A stretch of DNA of 64,000 nucleotides, taken from assembly GCF_050433385.1 (NCBI RefSeq), contig NZ_JBNPXI010000001.1:1-64000 (forward strand). Reading direction: 5' to 3'. Below the pieces are notes generated by a model, which saw nothing but the letters and a program-made list of their open reading frames with translations, was not told the DNA's origin and did no database searches. A program made the translations under genes and the position numbers. Shown piece by piece: positions 35,933 through 45,697 of the stretch. Numbering within the stretch: the stretch's first letter is position 1; every line of letters starts with the position of its first letter. The stretch comes from Brassicibacter mesophilus (lineage in GTDB: Bacteria; Bacillota; Clostridia; Tissierellales; Proteiniboraceae).

Positions 35933-36973
35933 TTATTTTAAATTTGAAAATTCAACTATAAGCATCTCAACAGCTAACTTACTATCCATTTTCCCTGTTT
36001 TTATGCTTTTATCAACTTCTAGTCCATCTTCTAATCCTTTTTTTAATTCTTCTATAGTAAAGTTTTTACTCTGACCTACTATCTTTTGCGCTACAAATGA
36101 ATGTATATTCATCTTTTGAGCAATGCTTCCGTGACTATACCCTTTTTCTTCTAATAGCTTAGCCATTAATAATAGTCTTAATTGCCTTATTATCATATGA
36201 AGTATTACCTGCAGTGGCTGACTTTCTAAAAGCATTTCATTAAAAATAGATAAAGAGACTTCCGTTTTCTTCTGTCCAATTCCATCAACAAGCTTGAAAA
36301 TATTGTTTTGAAGTGTTTTAATACCTACTTTATCAATATCATTTTTTGTGACTTCATTTCTATCACCAAGATAATTACATATTTTTATTATTTCATTTTC
36401 TAAGTCGTATAAAGTTTTGTTAATACTACTTTCAAAGTATCCTGAAGCTTGTATAAAATAATAAATGTCTTTTTTAGATATTTTCTTGCCATTCTTTCCG
36501 AATATATCTAAAATCCATTTGTTCAACTCTTCATCCTTAAGCTTAGTAAGCTGAATTACTGAACCAACCTCTTTTACTTTTTTAACTATTTTCTTTCTAT
36601 TATCAATTTTATCTTCCTTTTCTACGAAGATTAAACATGTAGATTCATTAAGATTAAGTAAATAATTACTTAACTCTTCTTCATCTTGGACGTTACTACC
36701 TTTAGTACTAGTAAAATAAGTCACGTCCTCAACAACTACTATTTTTTTATCAGACATGAAAGGAAGTGTTTCGCATGCATTAATAATGTTATCAATTGAT
36801 ATCTCTTTCCCATCTAGATGTACATAGTTTAATGTCTCAAATGATTTATCAACATATCTATTCTTTACTTCAGACAAAAACCAATCTTTTAAATACATCT
36901 CATTTCCATATAAAATGTATACCTTTTTAAGATTATTTTTTTCTATATCGTTTAGAAAAATTTTGTAGCTCAT
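35933..36973 (-). CDS. holA: DNA polymerase III delta subunit
   Basis: HolA opens the sliding clamp in the clamp-loader complex. The 346-residue protein starts MSYKIFLNDIEKNNLKKVYILYGNE in two parts and carries the delta-family fold (FLSEVKNRYVD, ACETLPFMSDKKIVVVED, LIFVEKEDKID, IFNEMLLESQPLQVILHMI). The start overlaps the comEC stop by four bases (ATGA), giving coupling; comEC-holA is a common order. Confidence 0.95.
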   Translation of the reverse strand: MSYKIFLNDIEKNNLKKVYILYGNEMYLKDWFLSEVKNRYVDKSFETLNYVHLDGKEISIDNIINACETLPFMSDKKIVVVEDVTYFTSTKGSNVQDEEELSNYLLNLNESTCLIFVEKEDKIDNRKKIVKKVKEVGSVIQLTKLKDEELNKWILDIFGKNGKKISKKDIYYFIQASGYFESSINKTLYDLENEIIKICNYLGDRNEVTKNDIDKVGIKTLQNNIFKLVDGIGQKKTEVSLSIFNEMLLESQPLQVILHMIIRQLRLLLMAKLLEEKGYSHGSIAQKMNIHSFVAQKIVGQSKNFTIEELKKGLEDGLEVDKSIKTGKMDSKLAVEMLIVEFSNLK

Positions 36974-39441
36974 TTAGTCACCTCATCATTAATATCTTTT
37001 AAAAAGTAATTTGCATTTCTTTTAAGTATAAAGTATATAGTTGATAAATAAAATATCATAAAAAATATTTTTATCTTATATTTTATTATTATATCATGTA
37101 AATTTTGTTTCTTTTGTAGATAAGGAGTTATTTTTATTGAATTCTGATCTAGCTTAGCAGTAATCATTCCATCTATATCATTTCTATATACTTTCACATT
37201 ATTATCTACGTATCTATTAAGTACTTCTTGAGAAGGATGACCAAAATTATTTTTTCCTACTTGTATAACTGCATACTCAGGAGCATAACTGGTAATGAAC
37301 CTTTGTGTTGATGATGTTTTACTGCCATGATGTGGTACCTTAAGTATATCAACATCATAATTTCTGTTCTCATTAGCTAGCGTTGCCTCCACTTCCTTTT
37401 CTATATCTCCAGTAAATAAAACTTTTTTGTTAAAAGCCTCTAAGAGCATTACTATTGATAAGTTATTCTCATTATATAGCATTATGTCTTCGTAATTATC
37501 AAGTAGACTCAAAACTTTAATATATTTATGCTTATTCAATCTGATAATATCATTTTTATTAACAACCACCATTGCAATATCTTGCTCTTTTGCTAGATTC
37601 TTTATAGTACTATATAATTTATTATTCGTTGGATTATATCCTATGAAGATGCCTTCTATTTTTATATTGCCAATAAGTGACACCAACCCTTCACAGTGAT
37701 CTTCATGAAAATGACTTATAAATACAGCGTCTATCTTTCTAACACCTTGTTTTCTTAGATAAGGAAGAATGATGTTTTTGCCTACATCAAAATCACTTAG
37801 AATAGTGCCCCCACTATCTACAAGTATGCTTTTTCCGTCTGTTCTTATTAAGCTACAATCTCCTTGTCCTACATCTATAAAATCAATAATTACATTGTCT
37901 TCGGTAAGCACAATTGATATATTCAAAAAAATCACCGTAGCTAAATATGCAAAAATCAACTTAGCTATATTAGAGTTCAAAAAATCTAATCTTATCACTT
38001 TTAGCAATATCATTAACATTAAATAGTATAACAATATCTCCAGTAATGTCATCGACCTCAAAACCACATTTAGTAATGGAATATTATAAATAATATCAGT
38101 AAACCAGTCAGATATGTTTATCAAAGCATTTATAAAAAATCCGACAATAACAGCAATTTTAATATTCATCAGCGAGATAAGTAGCAACACAAAGCTCATC
38201 ATTAAGCTCAAAGACAATAATGGGATTATTAATAGATTTGATAGTATGGAAAAAATACAGTAGCTATTAAAATAATAACTCATAACTGGAAACATGCCAA
38301 TCTGAACTGCTATTAATGGAGATAAAATCTTATAAGCTTTACTATTCTCACTAGATTCATTAGATATAAAACCGTTAATTCTATTAGTAAAAACGATTAA
38401 TGAAGCTGTAGCTATATAAGAAAATTGGAATCCCATGCTAAATACAAAAGAAGGTCTATACATTAAAAGAATTAATGCTGAAAATGCAAGAACATTTAGA
38501 GAATCATACCTTCTATAGGTCAAAGTGGAAAGAATAAGTGTACTAAACATTACAGAAGCCCTAAGCACAGATGATGGAAAGTTTATAAAATATCCATATA
38601 TCCATATTAATAATATAGCTATTATTACCGATATTTTTTTATCCACTTTAAGTAGTCTAAGAAAGAATGTGATGACTAAAAATATTATACCTATATGTAG
38701 ACCAGAAACTGCGAGAATATGAGCTATTCCTAAACCTCTAAACTTTTCTTCAGTATAGTCATCTAAGAAGCTGTCATCGCCAAGAATTATTGATTTCATT
38801 ATATTACTATTTTTAGTATTTAGAAAGTTGTCAAGAGTACGTACAACATAATCTTTAAACTTACATGACACTATCTGCCCATGTGTTAATTGTCGTTTAG
38901 AAATTATGTCTGTATTATGACCATTTGTAGTCAGTATGCAAAATATATCTTGGGCTTGTAAATATAGTCTATAGTTAAATAAGCCCGGATTTGTATTTCT
39001 GTCAGGCCTCTTTAATATCCCATTTACTTTAACCGTATCTCCAATGTCAAGAGCTTGTCCTTCATAAACTCTCAAAATTATATTCTCATCAACAAAGTAT
39101 GAATGTTTGTCTATGCTTATGATCAGTGTATTAGCTATATATGTGTTATAATCTTTATTATTGTTCATTTTGCTTATAATTCTACATTTTGCAGTTAAGT
39201 CCTCATCCAAAAAATCACTTAAATCGTTATCTATACTATTTATATACGATAATGAACCAACGACAAAAAATAATAATAATAATATTAGGTTATATCCTTT
39301 TTTAACAAAAATACATACAATAGCAATTACAATAAGTAATAATAATAGAATCTTTAGAAAATATATGTTTACATCAAGTTTATATATGAAAATTATTCCT
39401 ATTATAAATGGTATCATCATATATACAAATGGTCTCTTCAT
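36970..39441 (-). CDS. comEC: DNA internalization protein ComEC/Rec2
   Basis: The 823-residue protein forms the inner-membrane DNA uptake channel. It has an N-terminal DUF4131 region (1-180), a competence membrane domain of about ten helices (225-520: GIAHILAVSGLHIGI, NFPSSVLRASVM) and a metallo-beta-lactamase domain from about 535 (FIDVGQGDCSLI, SHFHEDHCEGL, VPHHGSKTSS). Other late competence genes are not in this window. It is upstream of and overlaps holA. Confidence 0.96.
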   Translation of the reverse strand: MKRPFVYMMIPFIIGIIFIYKLDVNIYFLKILLLLLIVIAIVCIFVKKGYNLILLLLFFVVGSLSYINSIDNDLSDFLDEDLTAKCRIISKMNNNKDYNTYIANTLIISIDKHSYFVDENIILRVYEGQALDIGDTVKVNGILKRPDRNTNPGLFNYRLYLQAQDIFCILTTNGHNTDIISKRQLTHGQIVSCKFKDYVVRTLDNFLNTKNSNIMKSIILGDDSFLDDYTEEKFRGLGIAHILAVSGLHIGIIFLVITFFLRLLKVDKKISVIIAILLIWIYGYFINFPSSVLRASVMFSTLILSTLTYRRYDSLNVLAFSALILLMYRPSFVFSMGFQFSYIATASLIVFTNRINGFISNESSENSKAYKILSPLIAVQIGMFPVMSYYFNSYCIFSILSNLLIIPLLSLSLMMSFVLLLISLMNIKIAVIVGFFINALINISDWFTDIIYNIPLLNVVLRSMTLLEILLYYLMLMILLKVIRLDFLNSNIAKLIFAYLATVIFLNISIVLTEDNVIIDFIDVGQGDCSLIRTDGKSILVDSGGTILSDFDVGKNIILPYLRKQGVRKIDAVFISHFHEDHCEGLVSLIGNIKIEGIFIGYNPTNNKLYSTIKNLAKEQDIAMVVVNKNDIIRLNKHKYIKVLSLLDNYEDIMLYNENNLSIVMLLEAFNKKVLFTGDIEKEVEATLANENRNYDVDILKVPHHGSKTSSTQRFITSYAPEYAVIQVGKNNFGHPSQEVLNRYVDNNVKVYRNDIDGMITAKLDQNSIKITPYLQKKQNLHDIIIKYKIKIFFMIFYLSTIYFILKRNANYFLKDINDEVTK

Positions 39442-39532
39442 ATTAACACCTTATCATATTTTATTTGCAACATTTACAAGCTTTTATATATTATACCATA
39501 TATGCTACTAGTTAACCTCCTATAACAAAAAC

Positions 39533-39569
39533 GAACAAAGCTTGAATAAATTTTATCCAAGCTTTGTTC
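39533..39569 (-). terminator. Terminator after ornithine carbamoyltransferase
   Basis: GAACAAAGCTTG/CAAGCTTTGTTC is followed by GTTTTT on the minus strand. Confidence 0.88.
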
Positions 39570-39621
39570 ATCGTTATATAAACCCCATATCCCCTTTTTA
39601 CCTATCTAATATCTATAGTTC

Positions 39622-40614
39622 CTACTTCCCCAGTGTAGCAACCATAACAGCTTTGATTGTATGCATTCTGTTTTCCGCTTCATCAAATACTACTGAATGC
39701 TTACTTTCAAATACTTCATCTGTAACTTCCATTTCTGATATTCCATGTTCCTTATATATTTCTTCCCCCACTGTTGTTTTTCTATCGTGGAATGCTGGTA
39801 AGCAATGTAAGAACAATACTTCTTTATCTGCTTTATTTATCATATCCATATTTACTTGGTATGGCTTTAATTGTGCTATTCTCTCTGCAAAGTGCTCTTC
39901 TTCTCCCATTGATACCCATACATCTGTATAGATTACGTCTGCTTCTTTTACTCCTTCATCTACTGATTCTGTTAGTGTTATTGTTGCACCTGTTTCTTGT
40001 GATATTTCTCTTGCTGTTTTTACTAGTTCTTCTTCTGGGAACAATTCTTTTGGTGATACTATTCTAAAATCCATTCCCATCTTTGCTGCTCCTATCATTA
40101 AGGAGTTTGCCATATTATTTCTTCCATCTCCTACATATGCAAACTTTATTCCTTTTAAGTATCCTTTATGCTCTTTTATTGTCAAGAAGTCTGCTAATAT
40201 TTGTGTTGGATGATACCTATCTGTTAATCCATTCCATACTGGCACCCCTGAATGCTCTGCTAATTGTTCTACTGTTTCATGCTTGAATCCTCTAAACTCT
40301 ATTCCATCAAACATTCTTCCTAGTACTCTTGCTGTGTCTGCTACTGATTCTTTTTTACCTAACTGGATATCACCTTTTCCTAGATATTCTGGATGTGCTC
40401 CCTCATCTACTGCTGCTACTACGAATGCACATCTTGTTCTAGTTGATGGTTTTTCAAATATAAGTGCTATATTTTTTCCTTCTAGAGTTCTTGGTCTTAT
40501 ACCTGCATATTTAAGTCTTTTAAGCTCTGCTGCTAAATCGATAAGATACTCTATTTCCTTTGGTGTAAAGTCCTTTAATGTTAGAAAATGTCTTCCTTTT
40601 AAATTAAATGCCAT
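39622..40614 (-). CDS. arcB: Ornithine carbamoyltransferase
   Basis: The enzyme interconverts citrulline plus phosphate and ornithine plus carbamoyl phosphate. The 330 residues contain STRTRCAF (carbamoyl-phosphate loop), HPTQ, DVWVSMG, and HCLPAFHD with the catalytic Cys. The adjacent arginine deiminase gene 37 bases upstream indicates the catabolic (arcB) role, though argF-type sequences are alike. No carbamate kinase (arcC) or antiporter (arcD) gene follows in the window. Confidence 0.94.
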   Translation of the reverse strand: MAFNLKGRHFLTLKDFTPKEIEYLIDLAAELKRLKYAGIRPRTLEGKNIALIFEKPSTRTRCAFVVAAVDEGAHPEYLGKGDIQLGKKESVADTARVLGRMFDGIEFRGFKHETVEQLAEHSGVPVWNGLTDRYHPTQILADFLTIKEHKGYLKGIKFAYVGDGRNNMANSLMIGAAKMGMDFRIVSPKELFPEEELVKTAREISQETGATITLTESVDEGVKEADVIYTDVWVSMGEEEHFAERIAQLKPYQVNMDMINKADKEVLFLHCLPAFHDRKTTVGEEIYKEHGISEMEVTDEVFESKHSVVFDEAENRMHTIKAVMVATLGK

Positions 40615-40651
40615 TTTTATCCCCCTTTATTTTTGAAACTTAATTTGTATA

Positions 40652-41896
40652 TTATAAAGTATTTTCTCTAAATAAAGGCATACTCATGCATCTTGGGCCA
40701 CCACGACCCCTCGATAACTCCGAACATGATATAATGTGAGTTTTAATCCCATGATCTTCTAAAAGTTTATTAGTAACATAATTTCTTGCATACACTACAA
40801 CTTCTCCTGGTGCGATAGCTAATGTATTTGAACCATCGCTCCACTGTTCTCTAGCAGCATCTATAGCATTTCCTCCAGCACACCTTATTAGTTCTACCTT
40901 GGCCAAATCTAAATACTTCTTAAGAATTTCCTGTAATGTTGCCTCTTCTTTTGTTATACTCAGTTCACCAGAGAATCTATTACTCTTAGCAATTGAGTAC
41001 ACAGTTAATGGACCCTCAACTTCAGGATGTATAGTAAACTTGTCATAATCAACCATAGTAAAAACTGTATCTAAATGCATGAATGCTCTTTTTTTAGGAA
41101 TATCAAATGCAAGAACTGTTTCAAATGATTGATTTGCATATAATATATTTTTCGCGAATTTCTCGATTGCAACTGCATCAGTTCTTTCTGATATTCCAAT
41201 TGCAACTACCTTAGGACTTAAAACTAATATGTCGCCACCTTCAATTGATGAAGTTTCGTTCCTATTAAACCATATAGGTATATCTGCATCTTTATATTCA
41301 GGATGGTATTCAAAAATATATTTTGCGAAAATAGTTTCACGGTTTCTAGTCTCAGTTCTCATATGATTTAAAGTAATACCTTTCCCAATAGTAGCAAATG
41401 GATCTCTAGTAAAATAAAGATTAGGCATAGGATCTAGTATAAAAGGATATTTATTATCAATTAAATCAATCAGCGATTTATTTATTAAATTTGGTAGCTC
41501 TGATTTTCTAACTCCTGCCATCATCTTATCAACAAGCTCTTTGTTATTAAACTTTCCAAAATATTCTTTAAGTACTTCTCTTGTTCCTAACCCAACAACA
41601 TTACTTTCATCTAAAAATTCTTCAATAAATCTTTTTCTGATATCTGTATCTGCTATTGACTCTGCAGCCAGTTCCTCAAGATATACAACTTTAACTCCAT
41701 TTCCTCGTAAAACCTCAGCAAAATTATCATGTTCCCTTTTAGCCAACTCTAAGTATGGAATATCGTCAAATAAAAGTCTTTCTAAAAAATCTGGTACAAG
41801 GTTTTCTAGCTCTTTACCAGGGCGATGTAAAAGCACAGCTTTGAGCTTTCCAATCTCGGAAGTTACATTAAGAATATTTTTCCTCTCCGTTGCCAA
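40652..41896 (-). CDS. arcA: Arginine deiminase
   Basis: The enzyme hydrolyses arginine to citrulline and ammonia, the first step of the energy-yielding ADI pathway. The 414-residue protein shows LHRPGKELENLVP, NLYFTRDPFA, EGGDIL, the His in HLDTVFT and the catalytic Cys in GRGGPRCMSMP near the C-terminus. A TTG seven bases from GGGGG gives the family-sized protein; the open frame extends 14 codons further without support. It heads the arcA-arcB pair. Confidence 0.96.
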   Translation of the reverse strand: MATERKNILNVTSEIGKLKAVLLHRPGKELENLVPDFLERLLFDDIPYLELAKREHDNFAEVLRGNGVKVVYLEELAAESIADTDIRKRFIEEFLDESNVVGLGTREVLKEYFGKFNNKELVDKMMAGVRKSELPNLINKSLIDLIDNKYPFILDPMPNLYFTRDPFATIGKGITLNHMRTETRNRETIFAKYIFEYHPEYKDADIPIWFNRNETSSIEGGDILVLSPKVVAIGISERTDAVAIEKFAKNILYANQSFETVLAFDIPKKRAFMHLDTVFTMVDYDKFTIHPEVEGPLTVYSIAKSNRFSGELSITKEEATLQEILKKYLDLAKVELIRCAGGNAIDAAREQWSDGSNTLAIAPGEVVVYARNYVTNKLLEDHGIKTHIISCSELSRGRGGPRCMSMPLFRENTL

Positions 41897-42208
41897 ACCG
41901 AATCCCCCTTTTATACACTCTCTATACATCATTCTCATAATTAAAAATAATTATTTATCCCTATATTTTGATTATATTCAACATTTAACGATATTGTCAA
42001 GGAATCAATTTACTCATATTTATTCACTCTATGTATATATATACAGTATTTTTCTAATGCTTTTTCATTAATTTGATATGGTATCACTAAATCTCAATAA
42101 ACAGGAAAATGTTTTCCTCGTTGAGTGCTATTATTAGTTATATTTATACATAAATAAAAATAAAAAAACTTATTTTATTCAAAATATTCTGACATATTGA
42201 ATAGAATA
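41897..42208. other. Upstream region of arcA
   Basis: About 310 bases lack a convincing gene. They should hold the arcA promoter and any arginine- or oxygen-responsive site, but I found no clear ArgR or Crp/Fnr box by eye. A run of alternating TA near 42030 is low-complexity. Confidence 0.5.
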
Positions 42209-42235
42209 AAAGCTTTAGGATCAACCTAAAGCTTT
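42209..42235 (-). terminator. Terminator after ECF transporter gene
   Basis: AAAGCTTTAGG/CCTAAAGCTTT with a five-base loop overlaps the stop at 42226; the minus-strand side continues TATTCTATT, a weak T-run. Confidence 0.7.
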
Positions 42236-43026
42236 ATATTAATAGAATCAAAAAATTTCGTTTTTTTAAGACCTATAATTATTGGAAATGCTATTGCAGC
42301 TCCTCCGATAAACTGGATTAGATTCGATGGTATGCTAAAGATTGGAACCAGCATATTTCCCTTTAATATCCCACCAGCAATATAATATCCAATAACCATC
42401 CATAGTCCTGCCAATGTCATCCCCATCAAATTATTAATGCTAAATAATTTCTTATCCATTTTGTGCAGTATTAAAGATAATATTACTATTGCTATAGGTA
42501 TAACAATAATTGCTATAGTCAAAGAAATTTGAACATAATTTACTAAATTCTTTAATTGATCGATACTATTAAATTCAAATTTTTGCATCAATCTATATAC
42601 TAACTCTGAATCACTAAATCCAGCAAGCTTTGCTGTCATAAATCTTTTTAACAATATTCCTAATACTATCCATCCACCACCTATAGCGAGTGAAACAATG
42701 TTTCTTAGTACATTAATTTTCTTATCTTTATATTCTTGTGCCATAAATCCTACTATAGCACCCATCAAGCTCTTTATTATAAAGGTTGGTAATGCCCAAT
42801 GAGTGTATGTCAAATATAAATCAGCCATAGCGCAACCTAATCCACCAGCAATAGCTCCATATCTCCAGCCTAGCATGATAGCAGCAACAAAAATCATACT
42901 ATCACCAGTATGTATATAGCCTTCTGTAAATGGAACTGGAACTTGGGGTATTATAGCCGTTGCTACAAATACTAAAGCTGTCATCAGCCCTCCATACGTT
43001 AGTCTTCTTACATTAAAATTATTCAT
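42226..43026 (-). CDS. ECF transporter S component (PF07155-like)
   Basis: The 266-residue membrane protein starts MNNFNVRRLTYGGLMTALVF and has the S-component features near the N-terminus (VFVATAIIPQVPVP, YIHTGDSMIFVAAIM) with about six to seven helices. It should capture a vitamin-like substrate and use shared EcfA/EcfT units, which are not encoded here. The ATG is behind AGGGGGGCTTTG. Substrate is not predictable from the sequence; no riboswitch was recognised upstream. Confidence 0.82.
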   Translation of the reverse strand: MNNFNVRRLTYGGLMTALVFVATAIIPQVPVPFTEGYIHTGDSMIFVAAIMLGWRYGAIAGGLGCAMADLYLTYTHWALPTFIIKSLMGAIVGFMAQEYKDKKINVLRNIVSLAIGGGWIVLGILLKRFMTAKLAGFSDSELVYRLMQKFEFNSIDQLKNLVNYVQISLTIAIIVIPIAIVILSLILHKMDKKLFSINNLMGMTLAGLWMVIGYYIAGGILKGNMLVPIFSIPSNLIQFIGGAAIAFPIIIGLKKTKFFDSINIKL

Positions 43027-43149
43027 CAAAGCCCCCCTAAGCAACAATTGTCATCATTATAATATAATTATATCACGATTGTATGGGTCGTCAAGGATGA
43101 TTTCACAAGTTTTGCACTCATTGTACCGATACATTGTTCTGTTTTATGG

Positions 43150-44535
43150 CTATTCAATTTTATCAATGTTAGCTTTTATATTGACACACTCAGCTATACT
43201 AGCGCTTTCTATTTCTTTTCGCCCATATCTAACTTCATTATAATATTGGGTAAGCTTATCAAGACCTGCATTTACATATCTATTATCATCAATATTTGAT
43301 AGATATTCATTAGGTGTATCACATCTTTCAAATCTATATCCTTTTTTATTAAGCTTCAAAATAACCTCAATATATAAACGTCTTATGATATGTAAAGAAC
43401 TTAAGTCATTTGTTTTTCGGTTTACTATCTTGCTTATTAAATTCTTTATCCTTTTATTAAATATATGCTTTACATCCTTAATAGTAAGAACAAAATCTTT
43501 TTCTTCTCCTTCTTCAATTTCATCCACTTTATATGGAGATATATCTTTCATTTTTCTAAATATAAAAAACAGAATAAAAAAAACAAGAACAGCAAAAATA
43601 GTCCATTTTATAAAAACAAATATTAAATTTACTATGGGATTTTCTATAAAGAAAAGCTCATCATACCTATTATCTAATCTATCTCCAAAGCTGCTCAGAG
43701 TTTTTTCAAATAGGGCACTGTACTTATCAAGCTTTTTGCTTACTAGCTGCGCTACCTTAGAAAGTAAAAGTAATACTGGGTAAAAAACTATCCTAAGTAC
43801 TTTTTCAATAACCTTAAGAATAAAACTCATAGCACCTGAGACTATCTTAAAATCTCCAGCTCCAAAAAAATTTGTCATTATTAATAATAATATAGTAAGA
43901 GTAATTAAACTTGATATTATATTGAATATACGTATATTTCTTGTCATATTAATGGTGTTTATATTTTTTCCTCTATAAGCATTTAGCAAGCTAGACCTTG
44001 CAAAATATAAAATTTGTATTATAAAATAAATCGGCAAATATACTTCTGTTATTTTATAAATAAAAACAAAATTCTGCATAAAAAAATTAATCATAATAAG
44101 TGATAATAATACTATGATATTTAAAGCAAATCTATTTTTTGCTGTCTTATAATCATCATCATAAGAAACGGCACCTATTCCTTTTAGCCATAAAATTAGG
44201 TTGAGTATTAAAACTCCTATTTTAAGTCCAATAGTTAAGCTACCCATAAACAGAATAATGCTTCCTAAAGAAATGCATGTTGCAAGCATGGGTAATATGA
44301 ATCTTATTTTTAAACTAATAAAAGTCTTTTTTATAATATAATATGAAAACATATAACTTAATAAATAATTAGCAAAGCAAGATATTAGTATCTGATTTAT
44401 CAAAGAGTTATTATTTAAAATGTCAACATTTCCAAATAGTATTCCAATAGTAAGTAATCCAAACATAAAAATATTAATTATATCTCTAGAAAATTTTACA
44501 GCCGCATCTGACACTCTATCTAATATATTTAGCAT
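43150..44535 (-). CDS. Membrane protein with C-terminal DUF4129-like domain
   Basis: The 461-residue protein has roughly eight membrane helices (about 20-250 and one at 315-340). A cytoplasmic C-terminal domain follows, with the DUF4129 pattern (LHIIRRLYIEVILKLNKKGY, DTPNEYL, YNEVRYG). The ATG is six bases from AGGAGG. It is the last gene of a MoxR-DUF58-membrane protein unit; such units usually include a transglutaminase, which is absent here. Role is unknown, perhaps envelope related. Confidence 0.75.
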   Translation of the reverse strand: MLNILDRVSDAAVKFSRDIINIFMFGLLTIGILFGNVDILNNNSLINQILISCFANYLLSYMFSYYIIKKTFISLKIRFILPMLATCISLGSIILFMGSLTIGLKIGVLILNLILWLKGIGAVSYDDDYKTAKNRFALNIIVLLSLIMINFFMQNFVFIYKITEVYLPIYFIIQILYFARSSLLNAYRGKNINTINMTRNIRIFNIISSLITLTILLLIMTNFFGAGDFKIVSGAMSFILKVIEKVLRIVFYPVLLLLSKVAQLVSKKLDKYSALFEKTLSSFGDRLDNRYDELFFIENPIVNLIFVFIKWTIFAVLVFFILFFIFRKMKDISPYKVDEIEEGEEKDFVLTIKDVKHIFNKRIKNLISKIVNRKTNDLSSLHIIRRLYIEVILKLNKKGYRFERCDTPNEYLSNIDDNRYVNAGLDKLTQYYNEVRYGRKEIESASIAECVNIKANIDKIE

Positions 44536-44545
44536 TTTTCTCCTC

Positions 44546-45685
44546 CTATCTTGCAGATTCAACTAAATCGCTACATAAAAGCACTTCAATATTTTTTACT
44601 AGACTATTCACTTCTACTGAACTATCTAGTAAAATAAGCTTAATTCTATATCCATGCTTTGCATAATAATTTAGCTCTGTTCTAAGCCCATCAGAAATGT
44701 AAGCTGTTAATAAAACAATTGTACTTTTAAATGAAAAGCATTTTATCTTACTCTTGAATAATTCTTCAATGCTTATTCTTCTTGTATATGAAGTTTTAGC
44801 TAATGCTTCAAGTATTATAGTTTTTTGAGACAATCCTATTCTTGGTTCTATGAATAGTTCTTGATTTTCACCATTAAAATATGCATTGGAAGTATACCCG
44901 ATTGAAATCTTTTCGTTTATAGCTTTCTGAGTAATAGCTGCAATCAAATCTATACCTTTTTCTATTATATCAGTCTTCACATCCTGCCAATGAACCTTAC
45001 TGGTCTGAACATTTAAAATCGTCACTATTGAAGGATCTGCTGTAAAATCAAATTTTTTTACATAGAGATTGCCAACCCTTGCAGTAGTTTTCCAGTCAAT
45101 TGCATTAAAGCTATCACTACTAGTATATTCTCTTGCACCTATTACTTCAGTATTATCAGGTATAATCCATCGTTTTACAGATACCTCTCCTTGAAGTCCA
45201 TTATTTCGTACAACTAGCTTTTCTAAAGGCTTTATTTCAGGATAAACTATAAGAACCATGGGATAACTTATATACTTTTCAGCAGTTGCAAAACCAAAAA
45301 TATCTCCAATTGAAAGCTTAGTATCGTAAACCGAATAATATCCACGTTTATTGCAGTATAAAGTATTGTATCTTTTAATTCTTTGAAAGCTAATTAGTGA
45401 AGTAATTACTCTATATATTTTTTTGCTCTTTTCATTAATCATAGTAACTTTTTGATCTTTTAGAATAAATTCATTAGGTATCTCTGCGCGTACCTCTATC
45501 CAAGGAAGAGGTAGCAGTTTCCTATTTACTATTTCTGTTGTCATTTTAACCTTTTCATTAATAAAAACTCTTTCTTTATCCAAATACCTTTTATACTCAA
45601 TATTTTTAAAAGATATTTTATCCCACCGATTTACTATTATAGAGAGAGCTCCTAATAAAACTAATATAATTAGTATGGTTTTCAT
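44546..45685 (-). CDS. DUF58 domain protein
   Basis: The 379-residue protein has two N-terminal hydrophobic or beta-rich parts and a vWA-like DUF58 domain. The domain carries the hallmark REYTSSDSFNAIDWKTTARV at about residues 188-207 and the following VKKFDFTADPSIVTIL. DUF58 proteins accompany MoxR ATPases and are thought to be substrates or partners of their chaperone action. It lies between the moxR-like gene and the DUF4129 gene, with a good ribosome site. Confidence 0.92.
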   Translation of the reverse strand: MKTILIILVLLGALSIIVNRWDKISFKNIEYKRYLDKERVFINEKVKMTTEIVNRKLLPLPWIEVRAEIPNEFILKDQKVTMINEKSKKIYRVITSLISFQRIKRYNTLYCNKRGYYSVYDTKLSIGDIFGFATAEKYISYPMVLIVYPEIKPLEKLVVRNNGLQGEVSVKRWIIPDNTEVIGAREYTSSDSFNAIDWKTTARVGNLYVKKFDFTADPSIVTILNVQTSKVHWQDVKTDIIEKGIDLIAAITQKAINEKISIGYTSNAYFNGENQELFIEPRIGLSQKTIILEALAKTSYTRRISIEELFKSKIKCFSFKSTIVLLTAYISDGLRTELNYYAKHGYRIKLILLDSSVEVNSLVKNIEVLLCSDLVESAR

Positions 45686-45697
45686 AATCTCCTACCT

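Noticed and set aside
43027..43149. Possible riboswitch upstream of the ECF S-component
   Set aside because: I could not fit the conserved cores of TPP, FMN, cobalamin or preQ1 elements; the region looks like ordinary spacer.
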